In this document: positions 1 to 10,996 of the stretch, piece by piece
How positions within the stretch are numbered: position 1 is the stretch's first letter
How the letters are laid out: every line of letters starts with the position of its first letter
Assembly: GCA_036936605.1 (NCBI GenBank)
Contig: JAUPFV010000001.1
Span: 211,961,138 to 212,025,137, forward strand
Source of the DNA: Limnanthes douglasii subsp. nivea
Lineage: Eukaryota > Streptophyta > Magnoliopsida > Brassicales > Limnanthaceae
Length of the DNA: 64,000 nt
Direction of reading: 5' to 3'
Program-made: the position numbers and the translations under genes
The notes under the pieces: generated by a model
What the model was told of the DNA's origin: nothing
Databases searched by the model: none
The model's input: the letters and a program-made list of their open reading frames with translations, nothing else

Positions 1-720
1 AAGTTTTTTCCATACATGTTTTCTAAACCAACTGGTTGTCTTGTCCAAGAAGTTTTAACATCTAGATTTTTTAATTTTCATATGTCATAACAAAGATTTG
101 GATCTTTCACACTTGCAACCGCACAAAGACATTCAAGAGATGAATATAGTTGACATTCATATTCATCGATATCCGCACTTGTCACCTTATATGTCTCATT
201 AGTCATATCAAAATACAGTATGTAACATGGTTCAGAATGACCTTTTTGACTTTTCGAATAGAATACTCGCATGTTTGCAGTGTCCCCATAATATATTTTC
301 CTTAACACATTTCTTAATCACAAACCCACCTTCAATAAATCTATAATCATGTACGCATTGGACAATCTTAAATTCATTAGTTTTAGTATCACAACCAATG
401 TAATTTTTTTATTTCGACAGACTAAAAATCTTGTTTTCTCGAGTCGTCGGATTCCACATCTAACTTCTCCATATAGTCTAAAACAAAGACATCCATACAA
501 TGCCCTTTAAAATTTCAGCTGTACTTGGAAGCATGCGGGAGTAAAATATTCTCTTTTGCTTTCATTTTCATATTATTTTTTAAAATTTTATAAAATAATA
601 ATAAAATATCGAATGGACCTTCATTAATGTCGTAAAAAGTATTTTCACGAAAGTAAAGAATATTTGAATTATCAAAATTGTCTCCATCCAAAGTTATCAA
701 AATTGTCTCCATCCATATTT
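1..720 (-). pseudogene. F-box protein, F-box-associated domain fragment
   Basis: Read on the minus strand this gives pieces typical of the plant F-box-associated interaction domain, the substrate-binding half of SCF ubiquitin ligase adaptors: WNPTTREN near 437-459, then a GCDTKTNEFKIVQ-type beta strand, ILYFDMTNETYKV near 200, and KTSWTRQPVGLENMY near 20-50. The N-terminal F-box is not visible, and the C-terminus runs off the window. The frame is broken: a TAA falls at about 409-411 just after the WNPTTREN stretch, and a TGA at 78-80 replaces a tryptophan usual in the family. A related fragment lies at 30829-31435. Motifs are seen in the sequence; the SCF role is known for the family; pseudogene status is inferred from the stops. 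Confidence 0.75.
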
Positions 721-1613
721 ATAGAAAATAAACAAATAAAGGTATAACTCTAATGACTCGTGCTATGTGTGTAATTGTTTTTTATAATAAGGTCTTATAA
801 CAAATTATGACTTTAGATATTATTTAGTATTATAACTAAAATGTGTATGAGGCTATAAATTTCCAATAAGATATATAGAATAATTAAAAAAATTTGGTTA
901 GTGGGCCTTAGTTTGGTTAATTCTAATAAGTGTATCTAGAATATTAGATACAGTGTTAGTATCAAAAATATTATACACTTATTGGAATTATGAAAATATT
1001 TTGTATGTAACAAGAATTTTGATATATTTGATGTACCTCTTAAGAACTCACCCAAATTTTAATTATGGTCTCAATATATCTCTTTATTATCTAAAAAAAT
1101 ATCATAATTTTTTGAGATATTCTAAAATACACTTATTGTTTTTTAGCATCATGAAATTATAAGTGACATCACGCATGTTATTTGCAATTCGTTAAGAAAT
1201 AAATAACTAAAAAAAATAACATAAGAAAGAATTTAATATTCAAAAATATATATTATATTATAGTTCCTAAAATTGGATAATGTAGATTGTGATTTCCTTA
1301 ATAAAATATTTCAATACGGTTAGAATAAAAAAGGATTTTTAAAATAATTAATTATAATATTAAATAATGTTTACAAAATAGAACGCAAAAAGTTTTATTT
1401 ACAAAATAATCTTACCGACACTCATGTTTGTATTTTTTCATATTTTGCTTATTACATAATATTTCTTTTCGTAAATTGTAGGTAGTATTCTGAATTACGT
1501 TTGGGTTAAAATCACTGTTTTTGTAAAAATATAAAGATTTATCAAACCAACATTTTAGACCAAACTAAGAGTTTTTGTATCTTTTATATAAAAATTTACA
1601 ATATGACTAGAAC
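721..1613. other. AT-rich spacer without a recognised gene
   Basis: No open frame with recognisable protein similarity. It holds the short palindromic repeat at 918-990 described separately. The remainder is AT-rich, with homopolymer runs. Confidence 0.6.
918..990. repeat. 73-bp palindromic element
   Basis: The first 18 bases (918-935) and the last 18 (973-990) are inverted copies of each other with a single mismatch (arm TAATTCTAATAAGTGTAT), so the segment can fold into a hairpin. The left part, including the GTGGGCCT before it at 901-908, recurs at 4861-4897, and a related stretch lies near 3216-3233. A small foldback element or MITE end is plausible. Confidence 0.5.
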
Positions 1614-3064
1614 TAGTGGCGTAGCCAGGATCGAAACATAGTGGTGTCCTGGATTTTTTGATTATTATCAAATAAATTAAAATAAGATACAAAAGTTATA
1701 ACAAACATGATTTATATTGAAATCTCAAATATTAAGTTTTTATTGCTATAATATACATTACACAAGTAACTCAAATGTGATTAAAAAATGTAAAATAAAA
1801 ACATAAATCTGAGTTAATTTTACTTGTATATTTCTCTTATTCATAGTTTAAAATTGTTGAAGGGTAGTTATGATACTAATCGTGCCACAAATATTACCAA
1901 ACAATCATTAAGCTATTGATCGCTCATTCTATTTTTCAACTCCTTCACATAATTCAAACCCGAGAAAACTCGTCCAACACTCGTCGTTGCTACAAGTAAA
2001 AACAAAGCCAAAAATGGACAAAGTTATTATGTTTAATATATTATAAGTAACTTCGATATAAGGATATTTCTCCTTACAAGGTTGTGTTAGACCCCTTAAA
2101 AGGTAAACTCTTCTTACCGAGTCTTGAAGATCTGGATGAAAGCTAGAGATTCGATCTCTTTTCCCTGGATCAGCCTCCAAATGTTCCCAATTTGAAGATT
2201 GTGCTTCAACTTCAAGTTATGGATTATTGACCACCAAAACCTGTGCTTCTAGAATATCAAGTTAATCTTGTGTCCCTCTACGGTTAACTTCACTGATTAA
2301 ATTAAAGATATTCGTATTTTCTTTTCTAAATTTACTTATTTTGAAATATCTATGCATCCTATAATGACAAACATAAAAACTAAATCAATAATAAAATTTA
2401 AACTTAGCAAAGCAAAATAAAAATTAGGATTTATAGAGGTTCCATTTGCTTTGAAATTTAACTCTACGGCTCTCTATCTTAAGAAAAAATATAGATCAAC
2501 CAATGTTAATCTTTATAACTAGTGAATAGTAATATAAGACACGTAGCAAAGCTTAAATTTTTAGAATTAATAACATAGAGACACAATAAATATCTTAGTG
2601 TTTGAAGCATGTAGTTAGAGTTGTCTAATCGATAGTAAAAGAGAAATTGTTCAAAAAGATTGTATCTTATAGTTAGGGTTTTCTATAAACATCATCAAAT
2701 TAATATAAATTTACATTATTTTTTAAATCAACATATCTATTTATACGAAAATCATACAGATTTATATTATAAATTCGAAAATAAATAATATATCATAAAA
2801 ATTTATATCAAATTTATATATAAATTTATATTACTTAAATATATTAGAGTTTTATATATAATAAATAATAAATTATATATTTACATTAAAATAATAAATA
2901 ATAAATACATAACTTAATTTAGACATTAAGTAGTAGCCAAGTCTCTAACCCAAGATCAGTGGGCTCATGAATTGGCTTTTTACAATCCTATTACTAAAGA
3001 TATATTTTAATTAAATCTGGTGGGTTTCTAAGACCCCACATCCACCCACCTGGCTCCGGCTCTA
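1614..3064 (-). mobile_element. hAT-like DNA transposon remnant with degenerate TIRs
   Basis: The left end reads TAGTGGCGTAGCCAGGA, and the right end, inverted, reads TAGAGCCGGAGCCAGGT. Both match the CAGTGGCGGAGCCAGGA-type terminal inverted repeat common in plant hAT elements that encode a TTF-type zinc-finger transposase. A matching transposase piece lies inside on the minus strand (1929-2290). The inside is otherwise AT-rich and too short for a full transposase, so this is a deletion derivative. An 8-bp target duplication is not clear: the flanks ACTAGAAC and GAGCTAAC agree only partly. Confidence 0.6.
1929..2290 (-). pseudogene. TTF-type hAT transposase, N-terminal fragment
   Basis: An 83-residue frame (2180 down to 1929) opens with an acidic D-P-G-x-R-x-x-I-S segment, then FHPDLQDSVRRVYLLRG and L-T-Q-P. 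This is the signature just before the TTF zinc finger of plant hAT transposases (pattern DPGLR..I..Y.P..RDEVRRAYL..GP.QP). Similarity fades after about residue 36, and the zinc finger, catalytic core and dimerisation region are missing. In life such a protein would bind the element ends and cut and move them. Its position inside matching inverted repeats supports the call. It could also be a domesticated-gene fragment, but no open frame continues. Confidence 0.6.
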
Positions 3065-3315
3065 GAGCTAACACATAATATCTAAACCTGTTTAGTATAA
3101 ACTAATATTTAAATATTGAATACCATCTATAAATATTCATATATATTAACATTATACGGTGAATTTTTAAAGGGTACATCAAATATTTCAAAATTCTTGT
3201 TAGATACATCAAACTTCCATAATTCTAATAGGTGTATAAGATTCTTAGAAGTACTCTATAATTAAAAAACTAAGTTTAATCACCTTATTTTTTTTCAAAA
3301 TATAATTCTTATTAC
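3065..3315. other. AT-rich spacer
   Basis: No gene recognised. It contains a copy (about 3216-3233) of the TAATTCTAATAGGTGTAT-like sequence also seen at 918 and 4878. Confidence 0.5.
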
Positions 3316-4197
3316 CTCACCACCACCACCAAGAAAACGACCGCCACCGCCACGGCTGGCACCACCACCACCGGCGGTAGACCACTACGGCCGCCGCCTG
3401 TACCACCACCACCATAAGCACCACCACCTCCACCTTCACCAACACAACCACCACCACCGGCGGCAGACCACCACGACCACCATCACCACAACCATCACCA
3501 CCGGCGGCGGACCACCACCACGACCACAATCACGGCCGCCGCCACCACCAGCATGACCACTGCCGCCGCCGGCACCACCACAACCACCACCACTACCACC
3601 ACCTCGATAACGTCCACCACCAGCGCCGCCGCCGACACCACCACAACCACTACCTCGATAACCACCATCACCGGCGACAGACCACCACGATAACCACCAC
3701 CATCGCCGCTGGCACCAACACCACCACCACCAGTACCACGACCACCAGCACGACCACCAAGACTACCACCGAGACCGCCGTCGCCGCCGCCACGGCTACC
3801 ACCACCACCACCACGACTACGACGACGGCCACCACCGGCGACAGACCACCACGATCACCACCAGCACCACTACCACCACCACCACCAAGACCACCACCAC
3901 CACCACCACCACCGGCGGACGACCACCACGACCACCATCACGGCCACCACCACCCCGACCGCCGCCGCCGCCGGCACCACCACTACCACCCCCGCGATCA
4001 CGACGACCACCGCCACCACGACCACTAAAACCACCACCGAGACCACCACCGTCGGTACCACCACAACCACAACCACCACTATTAGTGGCGGACCACCATG
4101 ACGACCACCACCACCACCGCCGCTACCACTGCAGTCGCCGCCACGACCACCACCACCTTCAGTTGCGGACCACCACTACCACCGCCGGCACCACCAC
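3316..4197. repeat. Degenerate ACC trinucleotide tract, about 880 bp
   Basis: The plus strand is an almost unbroken run of triplets of the form ACC, GCC, ACG and ATC, with a strong three-base period and a strand bias: C-rich on plus, G-rich on minus. The longest pure ACC run is near 3887-3912. Open frames across it on the minus strand are only Val, Trp, Gly and Ala strings, that is, translations of the repeat with no sign of a real protein. The sharp change from AT-rich flanks to this GC-rich tract at both ends fits an expanded and then mutated microsatellite. Confidence 0.9.
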
Positions 4198-4224
4198 ACT
4201 CTATTAAGAATAAGAGTAATAAGA

Positions 4225-4249
4225 CTGTTATTTGTTATGAATAACAGTA
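4225..4249. repeat. Perfect 9-bp inverted repeat (hairpin)
   Basis: ACTGTTATT (4225-4233) and AATAACAGT (4241-4249) are perfect inverted copies separated by 7 bases, right after the ACC tract. No T-run or gene is next to it, so a terminator role is not supported. It may be part of a small foldback element. Confidence 0.5.
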
Positions 4250-6055
4250 GTAGGAACGTTACTATAATAGGAATAACAATAATAAAATGTTATTCTTGGT
4301 ACTTCAACGAACGAAAATCATTTATATAATTTATTTTTTATAAAAGAATTTTCTAAGTGGTTTAAATTAACAAAAATAAATTTTGTTATACATTAAAAAA
4401 TACTAAAACTAATTAATAATCATACTGTTTATTACTTTGGCCAATTCCCTACTAAGAGAGAAAACTAATTAGTAGATTAAAAACTAATTATTCATAATAT
4501 TGTTTTTCTCCAAAAATAGAGAGAAAAAAAAAGTCAACGACATAATTAGAAATATAAAAACCTTGCTAACAAGTTACATGAGAAATTTAAATAAAATAAT
4601 AATGATCTTAAACGGTTTTATTATTTGGTATATCTGTTTTCGAGTATTTATAATAGATTATAGGTCATTTTTGTCATTATAAATTAATAAAACATATAAT
4701 TAGAATTTCTAAACTATCATGCACACTTAATAAGAAATACTCATACTAAGGGACGCCAAATAAGAATTATTAACGTTTTCGAATATTTAATAAGAAATAA
4801 CCCAATAATATAACCGTTGAAGATCATTATTATTTTATCATACAATTATTATTATTTCCAGTGGGCCTCATTTTGTCTAATTCTTAATAAGTGCATTTAA
4901 TTGTATGATAATTCTATAAGAGGCGTTTTATTTCCTTATTGACAAATTTACCGTTAATTTACGCTAACCCATGTACCTCAGCCTTCAAATAAATCGAAAC
5001 TGAATACTTTTTTTTTCTTCATCTCACTCTTCAAACAACTTGAAACGAAGTACTTTTTTTTTTCTTCATGTCACTCTTCGATCTGGACCTCAGGTTTTTA
5101 TTTATCTTTTTTTCTCAATAGATTCGAAGTTTTTTGTTCTTGAATGATTTATTTTGTTGATTTTTAATGATTTGGTGATATATTGTTAGGGGTTTTTTAA
5201 TCATATAAATATATATTGTTAGAATCATATTATAGATTAACATGTTTTTGTGTTGAATTAAATCTAATTTCCAAATGATTTTCAAATTAATAGTCATATA
5301 TTATTCAGATCATTGTCTGGTGATACTTTATGTATGTGTTTAGTTTAGATTACAAATTCTTGTATAGTATTATTATTGTATAGTATTATATTATGTTAAG
5401 AATTTTTTTTATTAATAGATAAATTATAGATCGAATCGGTATTCAATCCCAAAGGAGATAAAATAGTTAAATGGTATTGATTAAATGCATAAGACATTTT
5501 CTTTTTCCTGATACAACCCGTAACTACTATTTAGTGGTGTCTTCTGGGAAAATAAACTTGTACGCGGAATTGCTTTTCCAAAATCTTTTTTTGTAGTTGG
5601 AGTGGTGGAAACCTTATAAAAAGATCGTTTAGATCCCAGTCATAAGAAGTTATATCTCAAATCTAAGTCGAAAAAATGAGGTTAAGTTTGGTTTTAAATG
5701 GATAGGTTTGGTGAAACCAACACAAAAACTAAATCTTAAGACATTCAATGTTTCTATGAAAAAATAAGATATTGTGCGGTTTTAGAAACATTTCCCTATT
5801 ATGAAGCTTTGAATTAAATGAATAATAGGTTTTCAAATTATCAAAATGATATGGTTTATTGCGAATATAAACTACATGTCAATGAAGCATGGAGTTGAAA
5901 GTCTGATTGAAAGTGAAAAATTCTTTGAGTTTGTTATCGCTCGATCGACTTATTATCGAATATAATGAAGTGGAAATTTGTTGTTCGATGCCATAAAGTC
6001 TGCCAAAAACATTGTGACGACAAATATTTGGAGTTAGGGGTTGTTATATTTCATA
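4250..6055. other. AT-rich region without a recognised gene
   Basis: No protein similarity recognised on either strand. It contains a second copy of the 901-935 sequence at 4861-4897 and an imperfect direct duplication around 4993-5038 and 5036-5089, in which a T-run followed by CTTCAT and TCACTCTTC occurs twice. The last part (5900-6055) may be decayed gypsy sequence continuing from 6056-6125, but this could not be shown. Confidence 0.5.
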
Positions 6056-6125
6056 AGCATACGTAGAATACTAAAATGGGATAATATCTAGTGTACGAAG
6101 TCGCATATTTGTTGTGCTCGGTTGT
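6056..6125 (-). pseudogene. Gypsy integrase fragment, left of the copia-1 insertion
   Basis: On the minus strand this short stretch reads ICDFVH and then ILSHFSILRML. This resembles the part of Ty3/gypsy integrase (..FVWKNIICRFGIPR..) that follows the FTKW motif found on the other side of the copia insertion at about 11530. It contains stop codons. It supports the view that copia-1 landed in an existing gypsy integrase. The last five bases (6121-6125, GTTGT) are the left copy of the target duplication. Confidence 0.45.
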
Positions 6126-6631
6126 AGTTAATTTTGAAGAAAGGTGGAGAGAGTAGTATAGAATAGAATATCTGTATTTGTTTTTGTTCTTTTTTTTTCT
6201 TGATACATTTGTGATTCCCACTGCTGCTATTTATACACAGTTAGTGCAGCAGTGATGAATCTTTTCTGTTACAACAATATTGTGGATAAGGCAGTACATT
6301 TAGTTACAATTTATTGAATTGAGCATGTGACAAAACATTTGTGTCCAGCCTGATTAATAGCATTTGGTCACACAACTTATTCCCGTGTTATAGGCTGGGC
6401 GATGGGTTTGGATTAGCCTGGTTGGTTGGACTACTCGATGCAGGCCCAAGACTTATAAGGCTGAGAAACGACTCTTAGAACAGTCGTTTCTATAGAGAGA
6501 AGAGAGCTTCTAATCTGAACTCAAAACCCTAGACCAGCTTCTTCTGCTTAACCTTTTCTTCTTCCTGTCGCCGTCTGTTGTCATCGTTGCCGGTAACAGC
6601 CTTAGGAGAGGCTATAACTTTAGTCTTGACA
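6126..6631 (-). repeat. 3' LTR of copia-1
   Basis: This 506-bp direct repeat matches 10997-11500. On the element strand it begins TGTCAAG and ends TTAACT. The ends are therefore TG...CT, a one-base departure from the usual TG...CA that is shared by both copies. The pol frame reads from the purine tract into this LTR and ends about 100 bases inside it. Confidence 0.92.
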
Positions 6632-7896
6632 TCCCCCCGCAAACGAAGGGTTGAGTTTACGATACCGAGTTTGTCTCGAAGAAAAACGAATCGGGAGTGA
6701 GTCAAAGGCTTCGTCAGACAGTCGGCAAGCTGATCGTGAGAGGGGATGTATCGGATTTGTAAAGATCCTTGAAGGACCTGGTCACGAACGAAGTGAACAT
6801 CGAGTTTAACGTGCTTCGTTCGTGCATGAAACACTGGGTTTGAGGCAAGGGAGCTGGCACCCAGGTTGTTACACCATATGATAGATGGTGGTGTGACTGG
6901 AAGTTTGATTTCTGTCAGAATAGAGCGAAGCCAAATCAGTTCAGAGGACAGGTTAGCCAGTGCACGATATTCGGATCCAGTGGAGGACCGTGCAACAACA
7001 TGCTGCTTCTTTGAAGACCAGGAAATCAGTGACTCCTCAAAGTAGACACAATACACCCCAACACTTTGTTTGTCATCCACCGAGGAGGCCCAGTCTGCAT
7101 CAGAGAATCCATGAAGGTACAGATGGCTGGATGGTTTAATGTGAAGAACAGTCCATCGCGAGCCAGATAAGTATCTCAAAACCTGCTTCAAACATTGCCA
7201 ATGTATAGTAGTAGGCTTTTGCTGATACTGACTTAATTTGTTGACAGCAAAAGCAATATCTGGTCGGGTGTGCATGAGGTGCTGAAGAGCCCCCAGCAAG
7301 CTTCGAAATGGTGTAGGATCAGTGAGGAGCGTGCCAGATGAACTAGAGAGGTGCACCCCAGCTGCCATAGGCGTCGGAAAAGGCTTGGACATGGAGAGTC
7401 CCTGGCTTGCAAGTAAGTTGGTTATATATTGATGTTGTGTCAAATAAATGTCGGTCGGGTCACGATGAGCTTCTATTCCCAAGAATAGATGGAGTGACCC
7501 CATGTCCTTTAAGGAGAAAAGAGCATTAAGCTTGTGTATGAACTGAGTCAGACATGTAGATTGTGTCCCTGTCACTATAATGCCATCCACGTAAACCAAT
7601 ATTAGAATAATAGTCGAGTGAGAGATAAAGTAAAACAAAGAGCAATCTGCTCTTGAGTTGTTGAACCCCCAACTGAGTAAGGTGTCCTTCAGTCTAGAGT
7701 ACCAGGCTCTTGGAGCCTGTTTTAGCCCATACAGAGCTTTGTGGAGCTTGCACACGTGTGTAGGATACACAGAGTCTCTGAATCCCTCTGGTTGAGCCAT
7801 ATAGACGTCTTCACTTAGGAAACCATTCAAAAAGGCATTGTTTATGTCTAACTGACGTACCTCCCATCCTTTAGACACTACAATAGCCAAAATCAA
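6529..7896 (-). pseudogene. Copia-1 reverse transcriptase core and RNase H
   Basis: A 455-codon open frame carries most of the copia RT (RQLDINNAFLNG near residue 15, LHKALYGLKQAPRAW near 51) and the RNase H (SDADWASSVDDK, SSTGSEYRALA, VFHARTKH). The enzyme copies the element RNA to DNA and removes the RNA strand. Key residues are changed: the RT catalytic YVDD reads YVDG (7582-7593), and the RNase H WCDN reads WCNN. The frame runs through the LRLRGD stretch encoded by the purine tract and ends inside the LTR. The true start lies in the upstream segment (7871-8707), which overlaps it in another frame because of a deletion, so the first Met here is not a real start. Confidence 0.9.
6632..6640 (-). 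other. Polypurine tract of copia-1
   Basis: The minus strand reads GCGGGGGGA directly before the 3' LTR start, at the position where plus-strand DNA synthesis is primed. The same bases encode part of the RLRGD end of the RNase H region. Confidence 0.85.
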
Positions 7897-8707
7897 CCCC
7901 AGGGGTTTGATGAAAGCCCTTGGCTACCAACCTAGCCTTGTGTCTTTGCACAGAACCATCCATGTTGTAGCCAACTACGTTAATTTTAGGTGACCAAGGA
8001 ACTAGTGTCCAGCTCTTATTGTTCATGAGAGCCTGAAACTCAGAGTTCATAGCAGCAACCCAGTGAGGATTAGTAGAAGCTTCTGAGTATTTGGTAGGTT
8101 CAAGAGTGAGAGGGATAGTAGTGGTCATAGATCCAACATAAGGTGTTTGAGGTTTAAGTGTACCATCTTGGGTTCTTGTTTTCATAGTATGGGTTTTGAG
8201 AGAGGGAGGTTGGTGTTGTGTGGAAACATGAGGGTCAAGAGGTAGTTGTATGGCTAGTGTAGGATTCATATGGAGGAAAGTGGTTGTAGTGTTAGGATGT
8301 GCTGAGTTAGGACTGAAAGGTAGTGTAGTGTCACTGTGAGAGGAAGTAGTAGTTCTGGTGTGAGATGGTGAATTGGCAGAGAGGGTAATGTGGGTGTCAT
8401 GATTTTGTGTAGTGTGGGAAGTGACCTTACCTTGAGAGGAACTAGGAGTTGAGGAGATTGTCTGGTCAGAAGAGTCATGAGACTGAGTTACAGTAGAGGA
8501 TAGATCACCATTAGTCACAAGAGAGGTGGGCAGATTAGGAAACCAAGTATGAGAAGTTGGAATTGACACAGACTCAGACTGTTGACCATAGAAAGTACTT
8601 GATAGAAAAGGGAATTCCCTTTCATTGAATATGACATTTCTAGACACATAAACCCTATTTTTGGGATCCAAACAGATATAACCCTTATAATGTGGACTGT
8701 ATCCCAA
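7871..8707 (-). pseudogene. Copia-1 integrase C-terminal, linker and RT N-terminal part
   Basis: This starts in the GYSPHYKGY segment that follows the integrase core, passes through NRVYVSRNVIFNE, then a long Ser/Thr/Pro-rich linker of about 150 residues, then the start of RT (PHWVAAMNSEFQALMNNKSW and HKARLVAKGFHQTPGVDF). Two deletions are evident against the family pattern: the segment between VVGY and DGSVQRHK lacks the usual KWVF-type residues, and after GVDF the block up to the SPVV-type motif is gone, which shifts the frame into that of 6529-7896. Another frame break separates it from the integrase frame near 8730. Confidence 0.85.
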
Positions 8708-8731
8708 GAAAACACATTTAATAGTATGAAA

Positions 8732-10390
8732 TTAAAACTTTTGTGACTGGTAAGGCCTTAGACAACGATAACAGGCACAGCCAAATGTTTTTAGGATAAA
8801 GTAATTGGGTATTTTGTGACAGAGAAGTTCATAGGGTGATATGTGAGAGAGAACTGGTGTAGGTAATCTGTTAATGAGAAAAATGGTTGTTTGAAAAGCA
8901 TGAACCCAAAACTTGTAGGGTGACCCAGATTGAGCTAGGAGAGTGAGACCTGTTTCAACTAGATGCCTATGCTTTCTCTCTACCCTGCCATTTTGGGCTA
9001 AGGTGTATGGGCATGATCTCTTAAGTATGAATCCATTTTCTTGAGCAAAAGAGTGAAAGGGTCTGTATTCACCACCCCAATCACTCTGGACAACTTTGAT
9101 TGATCTGTCAAATTGTTTCTCAACAAGTGTTTTGAATGTTTTGAATGTGTTGAACACTTGGCCTTTATCTTTTTGGGGATAAAACCAAGTATATCTTGTG
9201 TGGTCATCAATGAAAATAACATAGAATCTGTGTCCCTCTGAAGAGACAACAGGAGAAGGACCCCATACATCTGTGTGTATGAGATCCAGAACATTAGATG
9301 CATTGGACTTAGACACAGAATAGGGCAAACTGTGAGACTTTCCTAATTGGCAAGCCTCACAAAAACTCATTTCATTCTTTCCAGTGGTAGTGAGATTACA
9401 AAGCTTTAGAACATAGTTCAAAGTGTTTAGATATGGATGGCCAAGCTTCCTATGCCATCCATCTTTTAGGAAATTGGAAACATTAACATGAACATTGGAC
9501 AGAAAAGCTTTAGGTGAACTAGAGGAGATCTGACTTTCTTGTGACTTAGGATGGCTGTCCAATCTGTATAGCCCATTCTCAGACATCCCTCTGAGAAGAA
9601 TAATCCATGTGTCCTTGTCCTTTACAAAGCAAAAACCACTATGAAACTCAACAAAAAATCTGTTACGGTTAGTTAATTGAGAAATAGATAGTAAATTTTT
9701 GTTAATTGAGGGTACATGTAGAACATCAGACAGATAGATAGGTGATTTAGTGCTGGAATAAAGTTTAGAGTTACCAATGTTTTTTATAGGGAGTTTTTGA
9801 CCACTACCAACCATAACACTCTTAGTACCTGTATACTCAGAGTTTTGGGTTAAGAGTCCTGAGTTGCCTGTGACATGGTGGCTAGCACCACTATCAGCAA
9901 ACCAGGCATTGTCACCTGCAGTATCTTGAGTAGCAATGTAAGCTGTTTGATCACCTTCACTTTTGGTTTGCTCTGTTGGTGTATTTCCCATCACAGAAGG
10001 ATCATCTCTGTAGTAGCATACTAGAGCTGAATGTCCAAATCTACTATAGATTTGACACATAGGTTTGTTCTGAAATGATCTACCTCCTCTCCCCCTGTAG
10101 TACTGCCCTCTGCCTCTGTTATTGTTAGAGTAATAGGACCTGCCTCTATATCCTCTACTCTGTCCTCTAGAACCACCATAGAATCCTCTAGTGTTGTGGT
10201 TTTGTTGTTTTCCATCTGTCTTTTGAGTAAAGTTCACTGAGGCTATGCTGACATTAGACATGTTATTTTGAATACTCAACAGTTGTTCAAGTCTGCTCTC
10301 AAATGTGAGCAGACTTGTTTGTAGATCCAGCCAACTGAGATCTTCCTTATCAGTTAGACTCACCACAATAGGTGTATACTCAGAGTCCAA
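8732..10390 (-). pseudogene. Copia-1 GAG C-terminus, protease and integrase
   Basis: A 552-codon open stretch. The order is the end of GAG with an RG-rich region, a zinc-knuckle remnant (CQIYSRFGHSALVCYYR, second Cys replaced by Tyr), protease (WFADSGASHHVTG, with the D-S-G active site near residue 166), the GAG-pre-integrase HHCC zinc finger (HRKLGHP ... FCEACQLGK), and the integrase core with D in LIHTDVWGP, D in VVQSDWGGEY and E in AQNGRVERKHRH. The DDE triad is therefore kept. The apparent start Met is internal; the real start is in GAG at 10970. The frame ends before the RT linker because of a frameshift near 8730. Confidence 0.9.
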
Positions 10391-10970
10391 GCCAGCTAGG
10401 ACTTAAGTAATTAGGTCGTCCATAGATACACCACACCCAGCAAGCAGTAGATTATCAGCTATAGACTTCATTTGTTAAGATAGTCATGCATTGAAGAGTT
10501 ACCTTTACGAGTTCTCTGAAACTCAGATTTGAAGTAGGTAATTCTGGCTCTAGTTTGTGAGCCAGACAGCCTGCTAGCAGCTTCCCAGAGATCCTTTGCG
10601 GTCTCTTCTTCCATAAACTGGGCTGCTACATTATGAATCATGGTTGAGTACAGCCAGCCAAGGAGCAGTTGATCTTTAGCAATCCACTCTTTGTATTCAG
10701 GATTTTTACTTACATTCCCTTCAGAACTAGTGATAAACTTTCCTGGATAGGGTTTGTCCCCTGTAGTATATCCACCTAGTTTATTTCCTTTGATCATAGG
10801 AAGGACCATAGTTTTCACAGCAGGTAGTTGTTTCTATCAAGATTAACATTGTGATTGTTGTTGTTGTTCATGGTGTGCAGGTTTGAGTTTTTGGTGCTGC
10901 TGGTGAGGCTGCTTTGAAGGATAGATCCTAGAGAGTCACAGCTAAGTGATGGAGAATCAGGATTCGTCAT
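10391..10970 (-). pseudogene. Copia-1 GAG, N-terminal part, broken
   Basis: The start ATG at 10970 (MTNPDSPSL), 15 bases inside the primer site, opens the capsid-type GAG that packages element RNA. It contains LDRNNYLL, MIKGNKLGGY, WLYSTM and LWEAASRLSGSQTRARI, the conserved copia GAG block (retrotran_gag type). Compared with the related copia-2 GAG, a base is missing after NNYLL (about 10820), another in the LNK.MKS segment (about 10470), and a TAA at 10403-10405 stands where a Gln codon is expected in LIT.VLAG. Three breaks make GAG non-functional. Confidence 0.85.
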
Positions 10971-10984
10971 TGATGGCTTAGTGT

Positions 10985-10996
10985 GCTCTGATACCA
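10985..10996 (-). other. Primer binding site of copia-1 (tRNA-Met type)
   Basis: The minus strand reads TGGTATCAGAGC immediately after the 5' LTR. It is complementary to the 3' end of plant initiator tRNA-Met, the usual primer for copia reverse transcription. Confidence 0.93.

Noticed and set aside
3317..4079. Open frames of 69-70 codons rich in Val, Trp and Gly on the minus strand
   Set aside because: They are translations of the ACC triplet tract; composition follows the repeat and no start context or domain is present.
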